From contig NZ_JAHXBU010000091.1 in NCBI RefSeq assembly GCF_020178975.1, positions 372,001-436,000 of the forward strand: 64,000 nucleotides of DNA, written 5' to 3'. The translations under genes and the position numbers were made by a program. Source of the stretch: Cesiribacter sp. SM1 (GTDB lineage: Bacteria; Bacteroidota; Bacteroidia; Cytophagales; Cyclobacteriaceae). Shown here piece by piece: positions 19,782-28,603 of the stretch (the stretch's first letter is position 1; every line of letters starts with the position of its first letter). The notes under the pieces were generated by a model. The model saw only the letters and a list, made by a program, of their open reading frames with translations, was not told where the DNA came from and searched no databases.

Positions 19782-20396
19782 ATGAAACAAATTATCCTCT
19801 CCCTCTTCATCATTGCCTGCTTTAGCTCATGCGTTAAAAAGCAGCTGTCAAACTCCATTAGCTCCGACACAAACCAGCAAGCGTCTGCTGCAGTTCAAGG
19901 TGAAAGCCTAACCGGCAAGATTAACGAAAAGAGTCTGCCCTCAAGTTTTGATGAAAATGCCCTCATCTTACTGAATGGGAGAAGAATCAGCAGGGAGGAA
20001 TTCGAACTGCTAAACCCATTGAAATCTGGAGAGATAAAAGAAATCAAAGCCTTACCCAAGGAAGAGGCTGTGCGATTATATGGTAAAGATGGGGAGCACG
20101 GTGCGCTGCTGATCACACCTCTGATCGATGAAACACTTAGCCAGAAGTACTACGAGGGCTTAAACAATAGCCTGCTTTTAGAAAAGATACAGGAACTAGA
20201 AAGCCAAGGGAAGATCAACAGCAACCCCCTGTTGGTGCTCAACGGGATTCCGCTGCGTGGGGAGGAGATTGTGGAAAGGATCAATGCACTGGGTGAGGAA
20301 GGAATTGGTGAAATTAACCTGCTCGTGAAAAAAACAGCCTATGCTATTTATGGTGTTCGCGCCATGAATGGTGTGTTGCTAATTGATTCGAAGTAG
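19782..20396 (+). CDS. Second lipoprotein with two TonB-plug-like motifs
   Basis: The 204-residue protein has a lipoprotein signal peptide (FIIACFSSCVKK). I start at the ATG at 19782, which gives this signal; the open frame reaches back to 19662 but overlaps the previous gene with non-family sequence. Two plug-like units are visible: LILLNGRRIS leading to IKEIKALPKEEAVRLYGKDG (residues ~58-105), and LLVLNGIPLR leading to IGEINLLVKKTAYAIYGVRA and NGVLLIDSK (~152-204). The layout of an NG-containing lead strand followed by a YG-x-x-G strand is that of a SusC plug domain, here duplicated and without a barrel. It is a tandem paralogue of the gene at 19175 by architecture, with low sequence identity. 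Confidence 0.75.
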   Translation: MKQIILSLFIIACFSSCVKKQLSNSISSDTNQQASAAVQGESLTGKINEKSLPSSFDENALILLNGRRISREEFELLNPLKSGEIKEIKALPKEEAVRLYGKDGEHGALLITPLIDETLSQKYYEGLNNSLLLEKIQELESQGKINSNPLLVLNGIPLRGEEIVERINALGEEGIGEINLLVKKTAYAIYGVRAMNGVLLIDSK

Positions 20397-20446
20397 AAAC
20401 TATGGTCACTCCGTTAGATTGCACAACGCATTAAACACGCCCTTCA

Positions 20447-21871
20447 ATGAACAAACTAACCATTGCTTCCCTCCTATTTCTTGCCCTTAGCAGTTGTACA
20501 GCCAATGAGGGAAAAGAAGGAAAATCAGCCATACCCGATCAGGAATGGGGTACTATCCCCCTGGGGCTAAAGGATTCACTAATCGCCATCGCTCCCCAAA
20601 AGCAACTCTTTGAAATCAATCCCGCAGCGCCCAATACAATTGTTGGCGAGAAAGGCACAACCATTATCATCCCCAAAAATGCCATTGTTGACCAACTTGG
20701 TAATGCTGTTACGGGTACGGTTTCTATACAGCTAAAAGAAAATTTCAGCATGGCGGATTATGTACTGTCAAATCTTCAGACGGTACACCATGAAAGCATT
20801 CTGGAAACCAAAGGAATGATTTATTTAGCCGCGACTGATAGAAACGGGAATAGCCTGAAGATTGCTAATGATAAATCCATCAGAATTGAAATCCCCCAGG
20901 ATGAACTAAATAAGAATGCTAAGATCTTCCTGGGCAACCGGGAGGAGGCCGGACTGATCAACTGGGATAAAATTGAAGAACCTGCAAAAACCCTTATTCC
21001 CTATCCGATACGATTTATCAGTGAAAACAGGTTTCCAACAGAATGCTCAAATCATTATGGCATCACCACTGATACGCTAACCGATAAGTATTACAACTAT
21101 TACGGAAAGCTAACTGACTATGAAAATACTCTGCTGGCTACTAAAGAGTTTGCAGAAAGATATCATACAACTTGCTGGAACGAGGTTTTAGAGATTTACA
21201 TCAATAACCTGGAGAAGAACTTATGGGAAATTGATGAACTGGTAATTGAGCATTTCATCAAGGATTCTATAGAGGAAGTTTCCTATTATTTGAACAACCC
21301 GCCCCCGAAAGTAAATGGACAAGCTGTTACCAAGGAACAGTGGAAGGCCCGTAAGTGGCTGATAGAAAATGCCCAGTACTGGGGCCATTTACATATTGAA
21401 CAGTACAAGTATTTTGCAAGCCAGAAATTCACCAGGGTTGATACCACTAAATTGATAGATGCCTCGAAAGTAAAGGATCTGAATACAGCCTTCATGGCTT
21501 ATGATGCCATGAATTTTGGATGGATAAACGTAGACTACTTTTATGAAGACCCTAAGGCTGTTCCTGTAAAACTGCTTGCTAAAACAAATGCAGCGGCCCC
21601 CATCATTAACCTGATCTTTAAAGATAGAAACATCATACTGGCAGGCTCAGAGCAGCAAGCCAATGAATACAGGTTTACCAGGAACACAGAAGGATATAAT
21701 AAGCTCCCTAAAGGAGAAAAAGCAATAATAGTGGCTATAGGTTATGAAGGCAGCAGTTTGACCTATGGAGAAAAAGAAATAACCATAGGAGAAAATGAGC
21801 AGGAGAACATAGTATTGGCAACAATTACCGGAGAAGCCCTGAAAAATAAACTGATGAAATACGGTAACTGA
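20447..21871 (+). CDS. Lipoprotein of unknown function
   Basis: The 474-residue product has a lipoprotein signal peptide (LLFLALSSCTANEG). Residues ~60-160 contain GTTIIIPKNAIVDQLGNAVT and VSIQLKENFSMADYVLSN, a pattern seen in beta-sandwich (ZU5-like or regulatory-like) domains of Bacteroidetes surface proteins. The middle is charged and aromatic, without motifs I know. A second beta-rich region ends the protein. The gene starts 50 bp after the double-plug lipoprotein on the same strand, so the three lipoproteins probably form one transcript. The function is unknown. Confidence 0.7.
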   Translation: MNKLTIASLLFLALSSCTANEGKEGKSAIPDQEWGTIPLGLKDSLIAIAPQKQLFEINPAAPNTIVGEKGTTIIIPKNAIVDQLGNAVTGTVSIQLKENFSMADYVLSNLQTVHHESILETKGMIYLAATDRNGNSLKIANDKSIRIEIPQDELNKNAKIFLGNREEAGLINWDKIEEPAKTLIPYPIRFISENRFPTECSNHYGITTDTLTDKYYNYYGKLTDYENTLLATKEFAERYHTTCWNEVLEIYINNLEKNLWEIDELVIEHFIKDSIEEVSYYLNNPPPKVNGQAVTKEQWKARKWLIENAQYWGHLHIEQYKYFASQKFTRVDTTKLIDASKVKDLNTAFMAYDAMNFGWINVDYFYEDPKAVPVKLLAKTNAAAPIINLIFKDRNIILAGSEQQANEYRFTRNTEGYNKLPKGEKAIIVAIGYEGSSLTYGEKEITIGENEQENIVLATITGEALKNKLMKYGN

Positions 21872-21950
21872 AATATATGTAAAGCAGCTACTTAAACCGC
21901 TGCTATCAAGATGTTGAGCACTACTAAGACTAGACCTAAGGTAATTTTTA

Positions 21951-23011
21951 ATGAGATGGATAAGTGAACTTCTTGTTTTGATAGTAGTAATAGGCTGTCA
22001 TGCTAAACAACCTCCTTACAAGGAAATCCATTCCAAATACCTTGAGTACAAGGATTTTGCAGTAGTTGATGAGCAGATTTTTGCTTTAGACACTGAAAAC
22101 AAGCTTGTAGAAATAAACCCTGTTTCAGAAGGTTATCAATTAATTGAAACCCATGTTCAGGCATTTGGCTCCATTCAGGAGGATCAAATCATTGTGGTAA
22201 CACAAGGTGGCGAGATAAAAAGCTATGCCCCAAACAAAAATGTCTGGACTACATGGGGTATAACAACTCTTGCGGTAGAAGCAGTTATTCCGGTAGGTGA
22301 AAACATTTACCTATGGACAGACTCTGGAATGGTAGATTATAAAACAGGAACGTGCTACGAAAGGGATAGCTCCTATTCTAAGCAACTTAAACATCCTGAT
22401 TTGTTACCACAGGCAATTGCCGTTGATAAAGATGAAAATATTTGGCTAAGCTTTCATCTTGGAGAGGCGATTTGGTTGTCTTCAATGCTCCAAGTAAACA
22501 ATACCTTTATCCTCAACTTGAAAATTATGATTTTAACCTTCTGGCCATTACATCTATTTTAGCTGGTGAGGAAGGAGTATACCTGCTACTTTACAGCTGT
22601 TGCTGGAAGCTTGAACCTATTCTTGAGGTTCAAAACCTGTCATCAAAAATTTTCTTTCAGCCAGAATATAAGGTGGCAAATAAAAACCAGGTTGAGGGCC
22701 ATCCATTGAAGCGACCTTTTACATTTGGTGCAGGTGCAATAGACAAAAAAGAGAACAAGATTTACATTTACCCTGGTACAGATATACACCAAATTTGGGA
22801 AGGTGATTTATCAAAAGACCTTTCAAAAGCGTCTAACTGGAGAGTCACTGCCAGCTTAAAGGATTATCAAAAAGATTCATCGCTTCATGAGTATGTGGAT
22901 GTAATCTTAAAACTGGAAAAAATGAAAGGTAATCACTTTGCTTTTCTGCATGCCGAAGGGGGGATTGGTTATCTGGATAAAGTAAATGGCCAACTGAAAA
23001 TATTCAAATGA
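21951..23011 (+). pseudogene. Frameshifted lipoprotein, propeller-like
   Basis: The first frame (21951-22562) starts with a lipoprotein signal (LLVLIVVIGCHAKQ), then alternates strands such as VDEQIFALDTENKLVEINP in the manner of a beta-propeller. Near 22465 the sensible sequence passes into another frame that continues as GDLVVFNAPSKQYLYPQLE to the stop at 23011. Restoring one base in the GAGGCGAT run would join them as FHLGE-GDLVVFN, giving about 353 residues. A single-base deletion is the simplest reading, either real decay or a sequencing error. Otherwise the second half has no proper start. The function is unknown. Confidence 0.72.
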
Positions 23012-23187
23012 AACCATTGGCTACAACCAGCCCCTGTCGTGTGTTTAAAAAGTGCTACAGCTGGCGTGGACTTTTATACCGTTCCTCCCCTCTCAGCTCG
23101 ACTTGGCTGTTGCTGTGGAAAGTAGTTTTTTCGAGCTAAATCATTATCAGAGATCAATTACCCGAATAGGGTAGCAAACATATAAGA

Positions 23188-23976
23188 ATGAAACACAGCA
23201 TTACCATCACCCTTTTGCTTAGCTTGTTAATGTCAGGTTTGGCTTACAGCCAGGACAAGGTTGCGTTTGATTATACAAACGATTATGGTTCAATCTTAAA
23301 GCTGACGAAAGACCCTAACAGTGAAATCTTTTACGATAAACTGTTCAAAAGATTTGAAGACGGAGATACTACACTCACCAATTACGAAATGATAGCCCTG
23401 CAAATCGGGTACACAGATAACCCAAAATACTGGCCTTATCAGGATATTTCCCTTGAGCGTGAGATATGGGATCTAAATGAGAAAAAAGAATTCGAGAAAG
23501 CTAAAAGCAAACTAGATACTTTATTAACCAACAACCCTTTCAGCATTCTGGGACATAGGGAAATGAGTTATGTCTATAGCAAGCTTGGCGATAAAAGTAA
23601 AGCAGATCTGCATTTCCAAAAGTTTGACTTAGTAGTTTTAAGCGTTCTTTCAACCGGTGATGGTACTTCTTATGAGACTTCCTGGTTTACATTATCTCCA
23701 GCAGATGGGCAGTGGATCATAAAATTGGCTTTTAGGCAAAGTGTCTGCTCAATGGGCTCGGGAAGAGACAAAAACGGTAACTTCCACGATATTTTAGGGA
23801 TACAATTTGAAGACGCTGATGATTGTAAAGAGCTTTTTTTTAACATACAACCAGCTGCAAAAAGAATGTTCGGACCTGAAGGGCTTCCCCTAGACGGGAT
23901 AGAAGAAGTTAGCATCAATAAGAAAGAGAACCCTGAAGAAAAAAAGAAACGCAAAAAGAAGGGGCTAAAGAATTGA
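23188..23976 (+). CDS. DUF4919-like secreted protein
   Basis: The 262-residue product has a signal peptide (LLLSLLMSGLAYSQ). FDYTNDYGSILKLT, FYDKLFKRFEDGDTTLTNYE and QIGYTDNPKYWPYQD (residues ~26-92) match what I know of DUF4919 proteins of Bacteroidetes, which carry TPR-like helices (EFEKAKSKLDTLLTNNPFS). Near residue 175 is a conserved-looking region rich in small residues (SMGSGRDKNGNFHDILGI). The C-terminus is strongly basic (KKRKKKG). The gene is followed one base later by the alpha/beta hydrolase gene, so they are likely co-transcribed. The molecular role is unknown. Confidence 0.78.
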   Translation: MKHSITITLLLSLLMSGLAYSQDKVAFDYTNDYGSILKLTKDPNSEIFYDKLFKRFEDGDTTLTNYEMIALQIGYTDNPKYWPYQDISLEREIWDLNEKKEFEKAKSKLDTLLTNNPFSILGHREMSYVYSKLGDKSKADLHFQKFDLVVLSVLSTGDGTSYETSWFTLSPADGQWIIKLAFRQSVCSMGSGRDKNGNFHDILGIQFEDADDCKELFFNIQPAAKRMFGPEGLPLDGIEEVSINKKENPEEKKKRKKKGLKN

Positions 23977-23977
23977 A

Positions 23978-24625
23978 ATGACCATTTACGGCATCAGTGG
24001 ATTAGGAGCAGACGAAAGGGTTTTCCAGCACCTGGAGCTCTCCTACCCTATTGTTCCCATTCGCTGGATCCCGCCCATGCCTGGTGAATCAATGCAAAGC
24101 TATGTTCTTCGTTTATCAGAACAGATCCGGGAGGAGGAATTTATGCTGATTGGTGTTAGCTTCGGTGGCCTGGTTGCCGTGGAGCTGAACAAGATCCTAA
24201 AGCCGAAACTGACCATCCTGATCTCCTCTGCAGAGACCAAAGATGGCCTAAGACCAGCCTATCGCCTGATTGGAAAGCTGGGGCTGGTCAGGTATATGCC
24301 ACCCCTCCTGTTGAAGCCGCCGAAGGCGTTGATGTACTGGCTATTCGGAGCAGAACATAAAGAACTGCTGGGTGCCATACTGGGTAGTACAGACATTGCC
24401 TTTGCTAAATGGGCCATTCTCCAACTTACCAGCTGGACAAACAGGGAAAAAATTACTGGCCTGGTGAAAATTCACGGTACCAGGGACAAGCTGATCCCAT
24501 ATACAGCAGATAGTCAAACGATCGCTATTCAGGATGGTGAGCATTTTATGATCATTGACCGGGCAAAGGAAATAAGCCTGCTCCTGGAGGAGAAGGTGAA
24601 CATGATGACAGGCCAAAGCAGTTAA
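23978..24625 (+). CDS. Alpha/beta hydrolase
   Basis: The 215-residue protein is a compact alpha/beta hydrolase. The nucleophile elbow GVSFGG puts Ser at residue 61, the acid is Asp170 in GTRDKLIP, and the base His189 in DGEHFM. ISGLGADERVF near the N-terminus supplies the oxyanion region, and the cap is short. It is probably cytosolic, as no signal is seen. It is adjacent to the DUF4919 gene (1-base gap). A decayed paralogue lies at about 26875-27020. The substrate, ester or thioester, cannot be inferred. Confidence 0.87.
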   Translation: MTIYGISGLGADERVFQHLELSYPIVPIRWIPPMPGESMQSYVLRLSEQIREEEFMLIGVSFGGLVAVELNKILKPKLTILISSAETKDGLRPAYRLIGKLGLVRYMPPLLLKPPKALMYWLFGAEHKELLGAILGSTDIAFAKWAILQLTSWTNREKITGLVKIHGTRDKLIPYTADSQTIAIQDGEHFMIIDRAKEISLLLEEKVNMMTGQSS

Positions 24626-24753
24626 TACAGTGCTCTCTTCTCCAGTAGCCCATCAGGAGTAAACCACACCCCACCAATACCAGTGAGCTAAAGCACCTGC
24701 TGACGGAGGCGTTTCTGGGGGATAACTACTGCCAGCACTGGCTTTGAATTGAT

Positions 24754-24772
24754 TATAACAAATGGTAACTTA
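24754..24772. repeat. Copy 2 of the recurring boundary motif
   Basis: TATAACAAATGGTAACTTA matches the pattern found at 17172 and 31614. It lies in the 273-bp gap between the hydrolase and the ABM gene, about 125 bp before the latter. The rest of the gap holds no supported feature. Confidence 0.45.
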
Positions 24773-24898
24773 AAAACAATGTTCGAAAAATATCAGCTGT
24801 ATTAGCTGATATCTTCATAAAACAGCTACTACTGCTATTATAAACATGTTGATAGCTCGCTAAAACCTACAATCTATCTTAAATAAACCTAGTATGCT

Positions 24899-25210
24899 AT
24901 GATGAATAAATATGGGCTTCACGGTAAATTAAAAGCGAAAGAAGGAAATGTGGATAAACTTGCCGCAATACTTCTTGAAGCATCAAAATTAGTTTCAACA
25001 GCAAAAGGCTGTCATCTTTACATCATCAGTAAAGATAAAAATGATAAAGACTCTATTTGGATTACAGAAGCTTGGGATAGTAAAGAAGACCATGACAATT
25101 CATTGAAAGTTGAAGGTGTGAGAGAACTTATTTCTCAAGCAATGCCAATACTAGATGGACAACCAGAGAAAGGACAAGTACTAGAGATTTTAGGCGGTAC
25201 AGGAATTTAG
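24899..25210 (+). CDS. Antibiotic biosynthesis monooxygenase (ABM) domain protein
   Basis: The 103-residue protein is a single ABM ferredoxin-like domain of the YgiN / quinol monooxygenase type: KYGLHGKLKAKEGNVDKLAAILLEAS, GCHLYIISKDKND and IWITEAWDSKEDHDNSL are the expected strands and helices. Members usually dimerise and act on quinols or polyketide-like rings without cofactor; others act in haem degradation. No partner gene is adjacent. The length is full, and the AT-rich composition resembles the surrounding accessory genes. Confidence 0.85.
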   Translation: MMNKYGLHGKLKAKEGNVDKLAAILLEASKLVSTAKGCHLYIISKDKNDKDSIWITEAWDSKEDHDNSLKVEGVRELISQAMPILDGQPEKGQVLEILGGTGI

Positions 25211-25436
25211 TGAAGGAAAGCCAGCTCCATCCAAACAAACAGGTGATTGAGAATAAAGTGGTAATTCAGGCAACACTGCCATCATTGCACAAGTAGCAAC
25301 CATTGTGCACTTTTTAAAAGATACTTGTGGAGGACACATCCTTTATTCGACGAACGTTTACTACATTTCCACATCAGAGAAACTGTTATTTTTTTACCGT
25401 AACGATTGACATTTTTTACATAAAAAACAAAAAACA

Positions 25437-25859
25437 ATGAAAAATCGCATAGCTTATTTTCTTCTTGGGTTAGTAATTATTACTCTTACAGCCTTCACAA
25501 TAAATAATGAAAACGTATCAATCGAGTTGGTTGATTTAAATCAAGAAATTAGGACAAAAAGCTTCGGAGTAGATCAAGGGAAAGTAATTTTAAATGAAAG
25601 TGAATCCGAAAGATTTTACGTTTTGATCAAAGAAGCCAATATTTCCGGAAAGAAGTTCGTCAACTACGAGAGAGTAAAAAGAAAAGGAAAACGCTTTAAT
25701 CTGATATTCATTGTGGAATCCAAATCATCAAAAAAAAAGCTTTTCAAGAAGAAAGCATCATTTTTTCGATGGAATGATGGAGAAATAAATGACCCACATC
25801 TTACTCGAGCGATATACGTAGGAAAGTATCATTTTAGAGTTAAAGTTGATAATAAATAA
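25437..25859 (+). CDS. Hypothetical secreted or membrane-anchored protein
   Basis: I do not recognise this 140-residue product. It begins with a hydrophobic segment (IAYFLLGLVIITLTAFTI, residues 5-22), either a signal anchor or a signal peptide. The rest is a soluble, lysine-rich domain with a KGKRFNLIFIVESKSSKKKLFKKKASFF stretch. The same frame continues open for 50 codons after the TAA (25860-26012: ACPGHIVENNCSE onwards), so the present C-terminus could be a premature one. Very AT-rich, with no clear partner. Confidence 0.55.
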   Translation: MKNRIAYFLLGLVIITLTAFTINNENVSIELVDLNQEIRTKSFGVDQGKVILNESESERFYVLIKEANISGKKFVNYERVKRKGKRFNLIFIVESKSSKKKLFKKKASFFRWNDGEINDPHLTRAIYVGKYHFRVKVDNK

Positions 25860-26422
25860 TTAAAACGAATTATAACCAAACAAGCATGTCCTGGCCATAT
25901 TGTAGAAAACAATTGTTCTGAAACAAAAATTGAATTTTCAGACTCTGAATCTGATATTCTTAGAACTGAAGTTGACAAAACTACTTCCGCTGAAATTGTA
26001 ACAAAGGTGTGGTAAAATGACGAATTGAAATGGCAAGACTACGAAACCAAAAGACTTTTTGAAATAATAAAATAAAAAACTGTTCATAACAACAGCACAA
26101 TGCAAGAGCTATAACAGCTCTTTACATTGATCTACATAACAGATTTTTTGCTTCCAACAAGAAGCGGCGGCAAGTTTTCCTTGCTACATAAGATGGACGT
26201 AGGTGTGTATCCGCAGAAATGATTGATAGATACTAATGGAAAGGAAAACTAGATTGTTGAAGATCAAATGAAAGGGGAGTGTAATTTGATGCATTGTTAC
26301 AACCCTATATTTTACATCATGGAAGTAAAGCATGTTTTTTATTAGTAGCAATTTTATTGGCTTCTGCAGCTTTTGGCCAAGTAGGGAGTGAAACCAGTCC
26401 TTGTTTTTATATTCAGCAAAAA
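25860..26422. other. Decayed stretch with remnant coding pieces
   Basis: No intact gene is seen. 25860-26012 is the open, in-frame continuation of the preceding ORF. 26104-26122 is a hairpin with perfect 7-bp arms (AAGAGCT/AGCTCTT). Around 26318-26400 a signal-peptide-like sequence (CFLLVAILLASAAFGQ) can be read, but the nearest ATG (26320) is in another frame and stops after eight codons, so it is probably the remnant of a lost secreted protein. Confidence 0.45.
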
Positions 26423-26698
26423 TCAGGGATTGAAATGCTTCCAAAGCTCCTCCCACTCCTGGTCCAGAGGACCTGTGTAAATACTTTTTCCGGCTCTTCT
26501 GTACCAATAACCTGCATTCCATTCGTCACCTTCTTTTCGATGAAGGTAGGCATGTATCCAGGATGCCTCCGGGCTTTCCAGGTCCTGAACAATATCGTGG
26601 GCTTTTTCCCAATCTCCTTTTTTATCCCAATAAAGGGCCTTTAAATAAGGAGACCAACTTTCCTGATAGTTTACCATTTTTTGATCGCTGTACTGCAT
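26423..26698 (-). CDS. Small conserved hypothetical protein
   Basis: The 91-residue product contains [20 protein letters not shown] followed by [11 protein letters not shown], a pattern I know from small uncharacterised proteins of many bacteria (typically ...AWVHAYLHRxEGDxxNAxYWYRRAGR). There is no signal or membrane segment, and aromatic and charged residues dominate. It is the only minus-strand gene between the SNF2 region and 31 kb, and it is flanked by decayed sequence on both sides, yet its own frame is intact. The function is unknown. Confidence 0.7.
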   Translation of the reverse strand: MQYSDQKMVNYQESWSPYLKALYWDKKGDWEKAHDIVQDLESPEASWIHAYLHRKEGDEWNAGYWYRRAGKSIYTGPLDQEWEELWKHFNP

Positions 26699-26874
26699 TA
26701 AAAGATCGATAGTAGCTGTAGCTTATTCTTATTCCATCATCAAACCTAAAACAGGCAACAAAGCCAGCTTTGTTTTAATGATGCATCTCAGATTTTTTAC
26801 AACAGTGGAGGATACTGACAAACAAGAAAAATTCATCACCTGCTTTGTAGTTTGATCTGCATCATGTAAAATTT

Positions 26875-27020
26875 CTGTTTTATTGCTTTCATGGATGTCG
26901 TGGAGCTAAACAAAATTCTGAAGCAGGAGCTGAAATTTTACTTTTATTAGCAGAGCCAAAGATAGTATAAGATGCTGCCCCTCCTCCCCTCAGTATGAAT
27001 CTGTTCCACCTATTTGGGGC
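26875..27020 (+). pseudogene. Relic of an alpha/beta hydrolase paralogue
   Basis: Pieces in shifting frames match the hydrolase at 23978. VVELNKILKQEL corresponds to AVELNKILKPKL, EILLLLAEPK to TILISSAETK, and PPPLSMNLFHLFGA to PPLLLKPPKALMYWLFGA. At least one frameshift and several stops separate them, and the catalytic residues are absent. It is a non-functional duplicate. The rest of 26699-27112 holds nothing else I can support. Confidence 0.7.
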
Positions 27021-27112
27021 AATTTAACTTTTAACAGGATGTCATTAGGGTCAAGAGCAGAGAGAGTCGGCCGCAGCAGTAAAATTCAAACATTATCTTA
27101 ATTCTATTTTGC

Positions 27113-27676
27113 ATGAAGGAGAAATTACGCGAACATATAGAAAGATTAGTATCGCTTACTGATGACGAATTTGCAGATGTGTTTTCTCATTTTAAGATTG
27201 ATACTTTTAAAAAACAGGACTTCCTTTTTCACAAAGGAGCGCGTGTAAACTATGCATACTTTGTGGCTTCAGGGCTTTTAATGCTGGTTCACAACGACGA
27301 ATCGGGAAAGCAGCACATTGTTTCCTTCGCGATGGAAGACTGGTGGGAAACAGATTTTCTGGCCTTTTATACGCAAACGAAAGCTACTATGTCGCTGCAA
27401 TGTCTCGAAGACACCACTGTCTTTTGCATTTTGCTGGAAGATTACCAGGAGTTATGTGCCAGGCTCCCGAAGATGAATCATTTTTTTCTTGTCAAATCTA
27501 ATTTCGGTCACATCGGGTCCCAGCAGCGAATCCTGTCATTTCTTACTTCCAATGCAAAGGAGCGTTACGAACAACTCCTACAGCGGTATCCTTCCCTTAT
27601 CCAAAGGGTGCCTAAAACGCTGCTTGCCTCCTATTTAGGGGTATCGCGCGAAACCCTTAGCAGGCTCTATGCATAG
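27113..27676 (+). CDS. Crp/Fnr family transcriptional regulator
   Basis: The 187-residue product has the cNMP-binding-like domain (FKKQDFLFHKGARVNYAYFVASGLLMLVHNDESGKQH, residues ~28-65) and ends with a helix-turn-helix (VPKTLLASYLGVSRETLSRLYA, 166-187). It is a paralogue of the regulator at 9557 in design. The ridA gene starts 92 bp downstream on the same strand, and the gap contains a TGTGA-N6-TCACG palindrome. The regulator therefore probably controls ridA, and perhaps itself. Its effector is unknown. Confidence 0.9.
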   Translation: MKEKLREHIERLVSLTDDEFADVFSHFKIDTFKKQDFLFHKGARVNYAYFVASGLLMLVHNDESGKQHIVSFAMEDWWETDFLAFYTQTKATMSLQCLEDTTVFCILLEDYQELCARLPKMNHFFLVKSNFGHIGSQQRILSFLTSNAKERYEQLLQRYPSLIQRVPKTLLASYLGVSRETLSRLYA

Positions 27677-27699
27677 TCTTATCCGCAGCTGTATCAGAT

Positions 27700-27715
27700 T
27701 GTGATATTTGTCACG
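27700..27715 (+). promoter_or_regulatory. CRP/FNR-type operator before ridA
   Basis: TGTGA-TATTTG-TCACG fits the Crp consensus half-sites (TGTGA N6 TCACA) with one mismatch. It sits 53 bp upstream of the ridA start and just after a Crp/Fnr regulator gene. Its position suggests activation of the downstream gene. Confidence 0.65.
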
Positions 27716-27768
27716 CAGGGAAAAGGTGGCTTATTCCGAAATTTACAGCTCACAAAAATTATAGAATA

Positions 27769-28158
27769 ATGGAAAAACGAGCTATTAACCCCTGGCAATG
27801 GCAGGATCAGCGCAGTTATGTACAAGCGGTTGAAGTAAAACAGGTAGAGGGAACCCTCTATTGTTCAGGACAGGCCGCGGTGCATGTTGATGGACAGTCA
27901 AGTACCGGGGACATGAAAACACAGTTAGTTCAGGCCATCCAAAATTTAGAGCAGGTGATCAGCGAAGCTGGTTACGAATGTTGCAATATTGTGCGGCTAA
28001 ACATCTTTACGACCTCCTCCGCAGAGCTTTTTACATGCTTTGATGTTTTTCAGGACTGGGTAGCCCGCCATGGGATCAAACAGGCGAGCACGTTACTGGA
28101 AGTAAAAAGCCTTTTTGAAACACTGAAAATTGAACTGGAAGCAACGGTTGTAAAATGA
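27769..28158 (+). CDS. RidA family protein (YjgF/UK114)
   Basis: The 129-residue protein is a trimeric Rid-fold member: VKQVEGTLYCSGQAAVHVDG near residues 20-39, QLVQAIQNLEQVISEAGY near 50-67 and NIVRLNIFTT near 71-80. RidA enzymes hydrolyse reactive enamines and imines from PLP enzymes. The invariant Arg usually in the C-terminal R-x-x-[VI]-x-V motif is not obvious (the region reads ASTLLEVKSLF), so this may be a Rid subfamily with another role. The gene follows a Crp/Fnr regulator and a CRP-like box, pointing to regulated expression. Confidence 0.85.
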   Translation: MEKRAINPWQWQDQRSYVQAVEVKQVEGTLYCSGQAAVHVDGQSSTGDMKTQLVQAIQNLEQVISEAGYECCNIVRLNIFTTSSAELFTCFDVFQDWVARHGIKQASTLLEVKSLFETLKIELEATVVK

Positions 28159-28603
28159 TGATTTTTTTAAAGTCGTTATTCAAATCCGCATCAACAAGTT
28201 ATAATATAACAAACATGCAGAGGTAGATCCACAACTTAGTTTTGAAAGCGTATGCAGCTTTCTATTACAGGGATATTGATACAGCGCTTTCAACATTTGG
28301 TTTGATGGAGCAGTAAAGCACATTTACAGGATGCAGGACAAGTGTTACGAAGAATGGATATTGAACTTGAATAGGCAGCGTTAAACGGAAGCCATGAACT
28401 ACCAGTAATTACTGACCAAAATAGTATGGTAGCGCTAAATCAAAAGAAAATTAACATAGTGGGTAACACCAAAAAATAACAACGGCTGGTTTACAGGAGT
28501 AGCAAACTTAGCCGCTATTCATTATCTTCCCTTCAGCAGGTAGTGAATTGGCTCTTAAGCTTAGCCGCTGGTATTTTTATTTCCGTTAAACACAAACCAA
28601 ATA
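28159..28603. other. Non-coding or decayed stretch after ridA
   Basis: No intact gene is seen. An almost open frame at 28318-28479 (AHLQDAGQVLRRMDIELE, one TAG, then AALNGSHELPVITDQN and so on) looks like the tail of a lost gene that I cannot identify. Confidence 0.35.
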
